In this document: piece by piece, positions 23,977 to 34,848 of the stretch | Numbering within the stretch: position 1 is the stretch's first letter | Layout of the letters: each line of letters starts with the position of its first letter | NCBI GenBank assembly: GCA_963693085.1 | Contig: OY856410.1 | Location: 562,143,906 to 562,207,905, forward strand | Origin: Alisma plantago-aquatica | Lineage: Eukaryota; Streptophyta; Magnoliopsida; Alismatales; Alismataceae | Direction of reading: 5' to 3' | Length of the DNA stretch: 64,000 nucleotides | The notes under the pieces: generated by a model | Database searches by the model: none | Told to the model about the DNA's origin: nothing | The model's input: the letters and a program-made list of their open reading frames with translations, nothing else | Position numbers and translations under genes: made by a program

Positions 23977-25569
23977 AATTATAAACCCCTAACAAGGATT
24001 TCGTCCCCAAAATCCCAGATAAAGGGAGACAGATATTATTCATGCATCATATCATCATGTCTTCACATAAAATCTCATTATTATAGAGACATCATAGAGT
24101 TTTAATCAAAACAAAGTTATTCCACACAAGTTAATCATGGTATGGTTCACATGGAACACATACTCCCATGCTCCCTAATTGATTCAGCAATTTCTCTTTC
24201 AAGATCACAATTATGTTCTGTCACCCTCTTAACACTATAAGTGTTTTCATACCTTGATTGTGCCATCTCACCTGGTGACACAATACTAGATTTTCTTACC
24301 ACTTATAACAACTATCTCATTAGTTGTACATTCTCTTACCATAAGGTGAGGTTACATATCAACCAAGAACTCATCTCAAGGATATCTTCAATTGTTATGT
24401 TTATGCAAAACATAAACCCCTAACATGTGATGTTCATATTATTTTACATGATTAATCTGATTTCATGGTTGACCATTCCAGATAGTCAACATAAGTCATT
24501 AGATATTTCTTTAGATACCAAGATTTCTTAACTTGGTATCTATCACATATGTTGAAGACACATCACACATGTATATTCCTTTCATCTTGGGGCATCACTT
24601 GTTACATATATCTTTACCTTGGAATCAAAGTCCAAGATAAACTAATACTTTTCTAAGTATCCACCACATAAACATTTTTATCTTATGCATATCAAGTGTC
24701 CTAAGACCCACTTGATTGCCATGTCCCTGAAAGGAAAGGAAACAAGGAATCATATTCCTCTTATTATTTCATGTATTTTCAACTATTCATGAATCATTTA
24801 CTCTTTATCTCATCCTAGATTCCTTGCCCTCATCATAGGAATTTATAAGGATGATTACTTAACATTACTCCTTTCTTTATTATTATCTAGCATGTTTATG
24901 ATCATCTCATGATCTCATCACAATTCCCATTTCCTCATTATGGGAAAAGATCTTTATTATATTTATAACTTTATTGAGCAAGGTTCATCTCCCTTATTCT
25001 TATTCTTGTCTTATGAGGTATATACGTTTAGTTCCTCATACCAACATGCTCATCTAAGATTATCTCAGACTTCTCTTTCTTATGGTTAGGATATGACACA
25101 TTTATTCATTCCATATTTCTAATTTCATGATACTCATTATATTGTCTCAGAATGACTACTTGATCAGAGCAATCAAAAAGATAACAATCTAAGAGTTTCC
25201 ATACTCACTTTATCATCAATAGTTGTATGCCTGGCCAGGGTATATAAATATTGAGATTAAGTGGTATGCACTTTGGATATTATCATATTCCTTCCTTTTC
25301 ATATTATCACAAGTATAAGATTTAGCATTACTGAATTTTACCCAGGCATCTCTTCTATACCTCATCTTCTTCTCATAGAGGTAAGAACAATATGAAACAT
25401 ATGTAATGTTACTGTACAAAATATAAGTCCTCATAGGACTGAACAAGGAAGGCTCAAACAACAACTTTCCCAACTTGACTCAGGAAACTATAAAAAAAGA
25501 CATATTAGAATGACATTATTTTGTCTAACCTGTCATGATTTGTGGATTGTTCACTGCCTCAGGCTAATT
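23977..25569 (-). other. interior of element C without recognisable coding sequence
   Basis: From the LTR junction at 23977 to the end of gag. The first bases on the plus strand (ATAAACCCCTAACAAGG) give, on the minus strand, a G-rich CCTTGTTAGGGG tract just before the LTR, a plausible polypurine tract. The rest is AT-rich; neither strand shows protease, reverse transcriptase or integrase motifs. Confidence 0.5.
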
Positions 25570-26268
25570 CTATCTCATAGGTTGATTCACCATAACATTT
25601 CTGGCTGAGCAGTCTCTTGCCAGATGTCCTACTTGTCTACATTGGTAGCAAATTTTGGGTGCAAGATATGGTCTAGAAGGTTCTTTACCCTTTCTAGATA
25701 GCCATTGCCTTGGTGCACTAGGCCCTGGTTGTACCGATGGTACCAAAAACTTCTTCTTTTTGGAACTACCAGGCCTCTGTTCCTAGATTTGGATAGGCCT
25801 TTTCTCAATTCTTTCTTTGTATTCCTTTTCTGGACAATTAGGTCTGATATGTCCATGCTTCCTACACCTATGGAACATCCTAGTTTCAGGTTGTATCCTA
25901 TTCCTTTCATCATTATTCATTGCTCCAACATGCTGATGTTGAGTAGGAAACCTATTGGAGCTCAAAACTTCATCATTTCCTTTTGCTTCAACCTACTGAG
26001 GTTGATTACACATCATGTTAATGTCCAAAACATCATCATTGGGGGTTGGTAATCTAGGTTGCACTGCTAGTGCTCGATCCACTAAATACCTCATGGTTGC
26101 CCTAAGTTCCCCAACAGTGATACCTAAGGAAGGATTTCTTATCATAGTTGGATTAGCTAGGGGGTTCTCAGGCAATTGTCCCTCTCTTGCCTGCTCCCCT
26201 ACACCTCTTCTTGGTGCAGCATTGTTGTTTTCTGCAGCAAACTCCTCACGTGACCCAGTCATCTTCAA
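25570..26268 (-). pseudogene. gypsy gag remnant with two zinc knuckles (element C)
   Basis: One frame reads leftward from ATG 26268. An N-terminal part with GVGEQAREGQLPENP and ELRATMRYLVDRAL ends at a stop near 25993. It continues in the same frame through a degenerate knuckle (FHRCRKHGHIRPNC, first Cys replaced by Phe), a stop at about 25783, a basic linker, and an intact knuckle CYQCRQVGHLARDC (CX2CX4HX4C, about 25640). The frame closes at TAG 25570-25572. The capsid domain that should lie between the N-terminus and the knuckles is missing, so it is both shortened and stopped. Knuckles of this kind bind retroelement RNA. It lies about 120 bases downstream of the primer site. Confidence 0.75.
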
Positions 26269-26375
26269 GTACTTCTTCTCCTATATGAGTAGAAGATACT
26301 ATCAAATACACTAGAAGACACTAGAACAGACTCTACTACCTTAGTCCTATGTCTCTGTAGACTCAGTGAACCTAG

Positions 26376-26388
26376 ATCTCTAATACCA
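26376..26388 (-). promoter_or_regulatory. primer binding site of element C
   Basis: On the minus strand TGGTATTAGAGAT follows the LTR end by a few bases. It is close to the iMet primer TGGTATCAGAGCC, with three mismatches. The following GTTCACTGAGTCTACAG matches the leader of element F. Confidence 0.65.
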
Positions 26389-26394
26389 CTAAAT

Positions 26395-28105
26395 TGTGGC
26401 ATCCAACTAATAAAAACAAGATTTACTTAAGAAAAAGTGAATCATTTGTAGTGGATTACTGAAAATCACTAAAAATTAAAACTTTTTGTAAACAGATCCA
26501 CACATAGGAAATCTTTTTCATCTAGAACCAAAGTATCCATTACATCCTGGTTCAAAAGTACATAACTTATACCATCTCTTCTCGAGGGTTACAACATCAG
26601 CTTCCCTATTAACATTATGTACAGACAGCATAAAATCCTCGAGGCATTAAGCCAAAATCTCAAGTCCATCGATAAAAGCACTATGTACTGACTCCGAGGA
26701 CCTGAGAGTATAGAGACGACACATAGGACTACTATCTATACAAAACTTGGCATCCAGTACCTCAACCTGAGTTATCACTGTTGTCCCTGATACTACTGCT
26801 GCTTTTTCCTTGCTATAGGGTTCCTGCTTCTTCTTCTGCGATTACCTAAAAACATTGGATCCCATGGGGGTGGGACAATTATAAATTGCCCCAGCGGGAG
26901 ATATAACTCTCTGCCAAAACATTGTTATTGTAGATTATTAGATTTAAAATTGAATAGGAGTTCTTACATATTATCAATAGTATTATTCAATATATAAACT
27001 GAGTAAGATAATATCCTTTCCTAAGGAGAACATTGTATCTACTCATGGTAGATTCATAATTCATACATCTACTTGCATTGAATATAAAGAGGTATGAATA
27101 ACATCTATCAACTATAGATGCATAAAAGAAATGTAACAACAGCCAATGAGTTTCCATATTCAATCCTTAAGCAAACATACTATATGGCTGATTACATCTT
27201 ACAATCACGCTTATGCCCTGAGGAGATGAGGTATACCGCTCATGCTCCAACCGACCATTGTGAAGTCGAAATCGGTACCATACAAGGTCAATGGTAGAGC
27301 TGGCTACCAAGACCTCCCATATCCCAGTCAGTGTGAGATCACATGAAGGACATCTTGTGTCTCTGCTATATAGCTTTCCAGGGTATACTGGCAACTTCGC
27401 TATCAGAGTTACAGTGGCGTGCTGCACTCTCTTCGCGATCGTGAGATTTCATGTTTATCTCCATCGATCCGACATTAACATTATTGGGAGATGTGTACTG
27501 CATTTGTCCCAATCATCGGGAGATTCATGATACATCCATCCCGGTACAAGTAATGAAGGATTGAGAGGTTTAATGTTTACCTTTCATCAATTCCCTTATT
27601 AGGACGTCAGGATACATTCGTCCATTACCCCCACATATTCAAAATATGTGATCCGGGTTTTGCCGCGGAGCACCCGTGTCACCATCACCTATTGCTGACG
27701 ATAATGGATCTATGGTCAGGGCTCTACATGATATGATTTCACTTGATTAATTAAGTACATTAGCATATTCTTTTAGCATCAGTCAAGTTTTCAAACATGA
27801 ATTATTATGAAAAATGCTTATAAAGAAACATGTAAGCTCTTATCAGAACTTATATTACATTGGGATCATAATCCCTTTCTCATCATACTTGAAAGTTCAT
27901 AACTCTCAGCAACATCATCATCTTACTTATCAAAACTGGGTATTCATACCCTCAGTTCATAACTAATCACTATTACCACTTATTAGGTAACCATTATCTC
28001 CAGGTCCTCAGACCAAGGTATACATGAAACTTGTTACACTAGTAGCTCACATGGCCCACAAGGCCATAAAGTATCTTGTCACCTCTCTCTAGGCAACATC
28101 TTACT
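26395..28105 (-). repeat. LTR of element C, right copy, part 1
   Basis: Near-copy of 17750-19450, starting TGTGGCATCCAACT and interrupted at 28105/28106 by element E. The last five bases, TTACT, form the target duplication of E. Confidence 0.9.
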
Positions 28106-28889
28106 TGTTATAAACTCAATTTTCCAAATTATATAATGAGTTTTGTAAATATCATTTAAAGATAAATGAACTTGATTGATTGATGTGATGTGGTTTGAAA
28201 TGGATTCCATGGATGATTGTTTGTGTGTTGCTTAATGGGCCTTGTTTTATTTGAAGCCCAAATTGATATGATTGAAGAATACATAAAGAATTCCATAAAA
28301 TAAGAAAAAGGATGCGTAATATTTCCCTAAAGATAAGAATTCGAGATAATGGATACCTTGGAGTTCAAGGAACTCAAAACCAAGAAATAATAATAATAGG
28401 ATTAAGGAAAAGATAGAAAATGTGAATAATATAATACTAACTTGCATTACAAGAAAAGGAATCGAATCCTTGTTATAATCACTCCAAATTTTGTAGGAAG
28501 GAAGAGAAACCTATGAGGAAGTTTCCCTCAAAATTTGGTAAAAATAGGAGTATCCAATTGGGAGTTATTAATTTTCTAAGTTTTCCTTGGAAATTGGCTT
28601 TAATTAATGATTTAGGATATGATTTCCTAATTATGTTTGATCACGATTAACCTGGATCGTTGGATCTTAATCCAACGATGTGCGGTCATCGTCTTAGTTC
28701 TACTGGAACTAGGACTTTGCGGGCAACATAGGATTATTCCTCTTTGTTTTCCTTGAAATCTAGAACGTATGGGAATGAATTAGTTGTTCCAATAGCTTCG
28801 GGAGAAGAAGTTGCATAGGGACAACCCTGGTTTGTCTGGGTTTCGTCTCTGATTGGGAAAGTTCCCAATCTCGCAGGAGCTCGCTCGAT

Positions 28890-28913
28890 CCTATATATAA
28901 GGGGGGGGGGGGG
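28890..28913 (+). promoter_or_regulatory. LTR promoter TATA box with adjoining G13 tract (element E)
   Basis: CCTATATATAA immediately precedes an unbroken G run of 13. The same arrangement is in the 3' LTR (TATA about 35633-35643, G13 35644-35656), so it belongs to the element and is not a chance run. Transcription of E would start shortly downstream. Confidence 0.7.
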
Positions 28914-30361
28914 TATACGGGAGGGCTAGCATCCCCGATCTTGTAACCAATCGCTGCGGGAGGACGAGACGAACATATTCGCGTCTTCAATTGACTCATC
29001 TAACCTGACCTACACCCCCGTTTCTGGAGTAATCCTCGCCGGAGGTCCGGCAACTGGGGAGGAGTCACGGCGTGCTCTGAGCTCTCAATTGAAGCCCTAG
29101 TTGGGTTCGACATCGAGAGGCGACGCTCCCGGGCCTAGTAGCGCTCGCTTTGGTGGTTGACAGCTCGGAGTCAACCACCGAGTTGACTTGCACTGAGTAG
29201 CTGGGATGGAGGTAGGAGACGAGCTGATAGCCGTGGGATCAGGGACCACGGTGGTCTCCCTCCCGATCCGACGGTACGAGTGTGGAAACGGCTGGAGTGA
29301 GACGACGTTAAGTGACGGTCGTTGGATTGTGATCTAACGGTCGGGTCAGTTTTTGGCTGAATCGGTTGGATTGTGGTCTACCGTGGACCCGCGAGATCCA
29401 ACGGCTCGAGCGCGAGGCGCGTAAGTGAAAGGAGACGCGCGGCGAGGAGCGTCAGATCTTGAAGCGGACCACGGGCGCATCAATCCAACGGTTCACAATT
29501 TTTGGTAATTTCCTATCTCTGACAAATAATCAGAAAAAGACTTTTTCTTGCAAAATCCGTAGTAATAGCTATGAACATCAGATGACAAAACTTAATATAT
29601 GAAAGTTGCATAGAAAAATGCAAGGAACGCAATAAAAATAATTCCAGAACCCAATTCCACTTCGTTTAGCAAAAGTACTTTATTTGACTAATAAAGTTTA
29701 GTAAAATTTGATGAGAAACCCTAATTGCATGTTGAGAGGGTAATTTGGTAATTTAACAAGTCAAATCGTCAAGTTTGACTCTGAGAAGGTTAAAGGTAGT
29801 TTAATTTGATTTTTGTTTGCAAAAATGCTTAATTGGAATTATAGTGTTTAAATGAAGGTTAATTTACAAGAAAATCCTTATTTTAGATAAAGAGAGATAA
29901 AAACCATATTTTTATGAAATAAGGAAATCAGTTGTTTAATAAAGGAAATTCAATGAGAAATTAGGAGTTTCATGCGGATTGATAAATTAAGAATGTTAAT
30001 GATGAAAGAAGAAGTAAAACCCTAATTTCTAGAAGAAACCCTAATTATGGAATTGGAATCCTAATTTGAATGATGAAATTGGATAATCATTAATAAAAGG
30101 AATTGGTACTTTTATTTCAGGATTTCTCTTCCTCATTGTTTGTTGATTGGGTTATTCTTCTTGAAAAGTGTGATTAAATGTATGTGGTTACGCTTATGAA
30201 TATCTCGAGATAGTTTTCCGAGGTTTTCCGAAGTTTTCATCGATGACATGAATTAACTGTTGGATGAATTTAGTTCATGCAAACTATAATGTGGCTATGA
30301 CTATCACAAAGGATATATGCCAACAAGCTCAGATCATGGTTCCCTTGGTAGCATGATAGTT

Positions 30362-30501
30362 GACCTAGTACATGGCTATCTAATAGGTAGGACCATCAGG
30401 TCAGAAGAAGACCTAGTACATGGCTGCCTATTGGAGAGGTCATCAGGTCTGTGGATGACTTAGTACATGGCTACCCTTGTGGTAGGACCATCAAGTCACA
30501 T
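30362..30501 (+). repeat. 47-48 bp tandem repeat in the E LTR, three units
   Basis: Units begin at 30362, 30410 and 30457 with GACCTAGTACATGGCT or a close variant, and each has a CCATCAGGTCA-like second half. The copy in the 3' LTR starts at 37104. Confidence 0.8.
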
Positions 30502-31037
30502 TGAGTTAGGGATTGGGCTACCTGTAGTAGTGCCATGCGACTCTACCTTTACAGAGGTATAATGAAAGTTCACTGCAGGAACTGCACATGATTGGGAATA
30601 TGTAGGGATTGAGTTGTATGGCTTAAAATGTAATCTTGATTGTTAAATGAGTAATTGTTCGATTACATTGTTAGCATAATTGCTTGATTATTGTTTGACC
30701 CACATACCAGTTTCGACTAACCGTTGTTTTGTTTGTCGGCGATTTAGGTACAAATCCCAAAGCACAAACAGTAAAGTGACACATTGTGAAATCAAGAATT
30801 AAAGAACAAGGAGGAACTAGTTAGAGTAGTTCATCTGCGGTTAGAAGTTTAGTACTTCCAAACTTTTCAAAGGTATGATAAAGAAAAAAAAATTATTACC
30901 ATTTTCAGTATAGTCTGTTAGAATTTAATAATTGTTATTGGTTATATGTCGAACCTTTGATCCGGAATTTATGGGTGCGGCTTCAACCTCTCGGTCTCCC
31001 TTAATTGGGGGTTATCGGAAGGTGGGGTCGTAACATT

Positions 31038-31050
31038 TGGTATCAGAGCC
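31038..31050 (+). promoter_or_regulatory. tRNA-iMet primer binding site of element E
   Basis: TGGTATCAGAGCC, a perfect match to the usual plant gypsy primer site, two bases after the LTR end. Confidence 0.9.
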
Positions 31051-33839
31051 TGGGTTCCTCAGTTAACCATTAATAATTATTAAATTTTACAAACTCCATA
31101 GAACCAGAGGGAGTTATTAGAGGATTATCTGAAATACGAAGGTGTCTAGAAAGGGATCACGACCGGGGGCTGGCAAGATTTTCCTCCGCACCGCTAGTCA
31201 GAATACGAGGACTCCCGGACCCATGTGACCACCTGGCCAAAGTCTTAGGGTATGAATCGAAATAAGATACCTTTAGGACTTCTCATCTTATTCATCCCTT
31301 CTCATCACAAAATTCTGTTAAGGACCTTAAGGATTAGGGTTTTCTCTCTTTTCCTCACCCTCTTGAGGTATGGGTAAGGTTAATAAGGTCTAAGGAATCC
31401 TCCGTCAAACTAATGAAAAGCATGTAAATAATGTGTCATGGACATAAGATTAATAGAGTAAGCGCAAACTAAATGATAGATACATGCTTAGGACGTATGA
31501 CATAAGATGTCATGTCCTCAGAAGAGACCTGAGGCTAGACCTTCTTGTCAGGAGGATAAGTTAGTCTTAGAGATAGAGATCTCCAGTGTAAGTAGAAACC
31601 TGGCTCATCCTACGAGGATGACGTTAACCCTAACCCTAAGTGAAGGATATAGAGAGAGATGGCATGATGAGTTAAGACCAGGTGTTTGGATGGATGTGCC
31701 TGGGATGCCATATGAGCCATGAGAGGTTGGATGATCGAGTACCTTTGGCCACCTAAATCCTAGAGAGAGGATGAGTCTGTTTACCTATGGTATAGATGAG
31801 AATAAGAGTTCCATAAACCCTGGAGAGGTATAGTTACAGGTTTTGAGGCCTTGTACCTTGTTGTTTATCCTTGAGGAGGACTCAACCTCAAAGGGTTGTT
31901 TGATTTGAAGGATGACAGGAAGTGCACGTTATGGAAAGCTTGATTCATGGTTAAGAGATAGAGCATGAAGTTGGGCACCTAAAAGTGAACCTAGGGTTCC
32001 TAGACCTAAGAGGGGAAGTGGTATGCCTAATTCTCATGATGAGAATTAAGTTGCTATAGTTTCGAGCATGGTACGCCTCATGAATAAAGGAAAAGGGAAG
32101 CTCTTAAGTTTAAGGTATGTTTGATGAAACCTCACAACTAGGTTGATGATAAAGGAAGATATGATCTTGATCCAGCTTTGAGGAAAGAGGACAATTATGA
32201 CCTAGCATGGTTCAGTAGGTGATCTGCTTATGCCTTAATAGCTTACTAGTGTTAAGCAGACTCATGTGGAGGTAAACCCTAGACCTAAGAGCTTTTGTGA
32301 CCTTGTAGTCAAGAGATAGTTTTCCTCCCATCCTGGGAGAGGGATCCCTTTTGGTAGGGTGCATATCAGTTTTGTTGGTTTAAGGTAACCTAAAAGGGGT
32401 CTCATAGAATCTTGAGAAGAGTACACGATATGAGAATGAACATGTAGATCCATAGATATACATCTCTAATTGCATATGAATATGTTACCATGGAGGTAAC
32501 TGGTATGGGCTTGACCAAGATAGGTAGGTTGACATGATCCCAATGAAAGGATGAAGGCCAGCCCATGAATGTAGAGAGAGAGATGATGAAGACTAGGGTA
32601 AGGTTCTAAGTGAACATGTACTATGATGATGAATCCTAAGTCTATCCTAGGGTCAAGTAGGGATAAGACCGATGAAAGTAGGAGTTGCCTGATTCCCCAG
32701 TTGCACATGACCATAGGGTCGGGAGGTAACAGCTATCATTGTCTGAGGGCCATGGGTTAGGAGATTGATCACCTTCATGAACTCATGGGATCCAAAGGGC
32801 AGATGAGTAGGGCACTCCCTTGATGCATGAGGGAAGAGGGATAGCCCCAAAAGAGTCAGTACCCTATGAACCTAGAGGAGTTGACTAAGGATATAAACCT
32901 TAGTGGGTTCAAGATTAATTTGTTATCATGATGTCCGTGATGTAGAGACACATGTGGCACATTTCAACTTAGATTTAAAAGGTGTATTGGCAAGGTGGGA
33001 TGTACCATCTCTACTCTTGGAACAGGAAGAACTCTGTATTTGGACTGCAGCCAAATGCTTATTTCCTCTTGTTATGGGAGTGAGAGATAGGACATTACGC
33101 ATGCCATACATCAAGGATAAGAGATGATGTAGGTTGGAATGTTGCCACGATAAATGGGATAACCTGCCCTGGTAGAGTGAATGATACACGGATGGTTTGC
33201 AAACACTAAAGGAATGAGGTAGTCACCTTATGAGGATGTTTCTAGCATGAGCTAAGTAGAGCTTACAAGTTATACCATGTTGGGTTTGGTCACCATGATG
33301 ATGAAATCAGAGAGTGTTCTTAATGGGGATAAACATATAGTTTGAGGTGACATGATAAGTGAAATACATGGAAGTGTATGTCTTCAATGTTACCTAATAC
33401 CTAAGGATGTGAAGTGGTAATGAATGCTCTGGTACCTAGTTTAGCTAGAAGAGGTTGTTTGGCTAACCCTAAGTTTGAAAAGGAGAGGTTTTTGGATAAC
33501 ACTCAGATGTAACAAGATACATTGAAATGTTATGGTTGTTTGGTTAGCCAGTCTAGTCCTTGATACGATGAAAGGATGGTGGTAGAATCTCAGATGCACT
33601 TCTTTGGAAAAGAAGGTGATGAAACCTTGACTAGAGTGGTTTAGGGTTTCAGCGGAATCGATCTTGAAGAATCATGACATACAGGAAATCATGATACACC
33701 ATGGAAATGGAGATAGCACTTTGGATGCTTAAGATGAGGTTGCATGTGGTTTATGGCCATGCAAGCCAAGAGGTAAAGGACGAACCCCAGTAACCCAGTG
33801 TAACGATATAGAGGACAAAGGAGTCCCCGAGAAAGAAAG
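31051..33839 (+). other. interior of element E without recognisable coding sequence
   Basis: About 2.8 kb where gag, protease and reverse transcriptase should be. The longest frames (31507-31722 and 32903-33127) are under 80 codons and show no domain that I recognise. Either the coding region has decayed far beyond the LTRs or it was replaced before the element last moved. Confidence 0.55.
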
Positions 33840-34836
33840 GGAGTTCACCACTATGTATGTTGAGATAAGTCTCCCCTTGGCCAAGGAGGGTCGAGATGCA
33901 ATATGGGTTATGGTAGTTCACCTTACCTAGATGACATAAGAAAGAAAGAGTTATGTCTTAGGATAGATCTGGTTGAACTACCCATGAGAAAGATGGTTCA
34001 ACTACACCATGATGTGAGTTCAAAGGTTCTTGAGTTTGACCTAGAAGTTCACTTCCGTAAAGTGGAAGTAGGTACACGAAGAACTCAATGTTAGTACAGT
34101 TTATCACCCCTAACTATGGTTAGTATGATCCAGACTAAAGGGGTCTGATGAGAGCATATGTGCTCGTTCAGGGTGATATCTAGAGAAAATTCTTGTCCTA
34201 TGAAAGATGTGACAATGACCACCATGGCCAGTATCGGGAGTTAAAGAAGCTCTATAAGGGAGGTTGAGTCGGTCACCACTTCAGTAAGGTGATGTTGGTG
34301 GAAGGACCACAGTGCGTGAAGACGGAAGTTGCTTCGATCATGCAATGGCTGAAAGGAGCCTAGAGACGACGTGAGTCGTGAGCAGATGCAAAGTAGACTA
34401 ACATGCATGCACTGTGGGAGAATATAATGTGAGAATTTGACCCCTATGAGCTGTAGCTGAGAAAGTTGAGTCCCCGATACATGGGTCCATTAGAGATGGA
34501 TGGGTGGATATGGTTAGGTTTTCACCCTACCCCTCAGGATAAAGTAACAAGGGATGTTTTCCATGTGTCCAATTTAGAGCACTATGTGAGGTACCCCGAT
34601 CATGTGCTGAGCAGTGAACCTAGTGAGCCCCAAGGGAGGCTGAAATGACCTGAGTCACCTGTGCAGTTTATAGATGCCAGAGTGAAAGAACTCAGAGAAA
34701 AGAATATGTGATGATAAAGGTTCTTTGGATGCACCATGAGTACGGTAAAGCCACATAGGGACCAATGATGGACATGGAAAAGTCTTATCATGAATTGTTT
34801 GTTTGCTTGTTGAATTTTGAGGACAAAATTCCAATA
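33840..34836 (+). pseudogene. gypsy integrase 3' remnant (element E)
   Basis: Traces of integrase collinear with those in element D on the opposite strand: DAIWVMV-type text at about 33895-33915, an LMRAYVLVQGD stretch near 34150-34180, an EAL..GR site near 34245, and the 3' part with KLSPRYMGPLEMDGW and DVFHVSNLEHYV (34463-34590). Stops are numerous: TAA 33937-33939, TAA 34255-34257 and TAA 34273-34275. Two of these coincide with stops in D. The end abuts the polypurine tract. No active enzyme can be made. Confidence 0.75.
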
Positions 34837-34848
34837 AGGAGGGGAGGA
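34837..34848 (+). promoter_or_regulatory. polypurine tract of element E
   Basis: AAGGAGGGGAGGA-type run immediately before the TG of the 3' LTR at 34849. Confidence 0.85.

Larger units (their letters stand above)
28106..31035 (+). repeat. 5' LTR of element E
   Basis: 2,930 bases, TGTTATAAACTC to GTCGTAACA. A TATA box (CCTATATATAAG, about 28890-28901) is followed at once by a run of 13 G (28901-28913), then a GC-rich zone (about 28970-29480). Three 47-48 bp imperfect repeats starting GAC(C/T)TAGTACATGGCT lie at 30362, 30410 and 30457. Differences from the 3' LTR are scattered and often C/T or G/A at CG. Confidence 0.95.

Noticed and set aside
31507..31722. candidate gag of element E
   Set aside because: Only 71 codons, with no capsid or knuckle motif.
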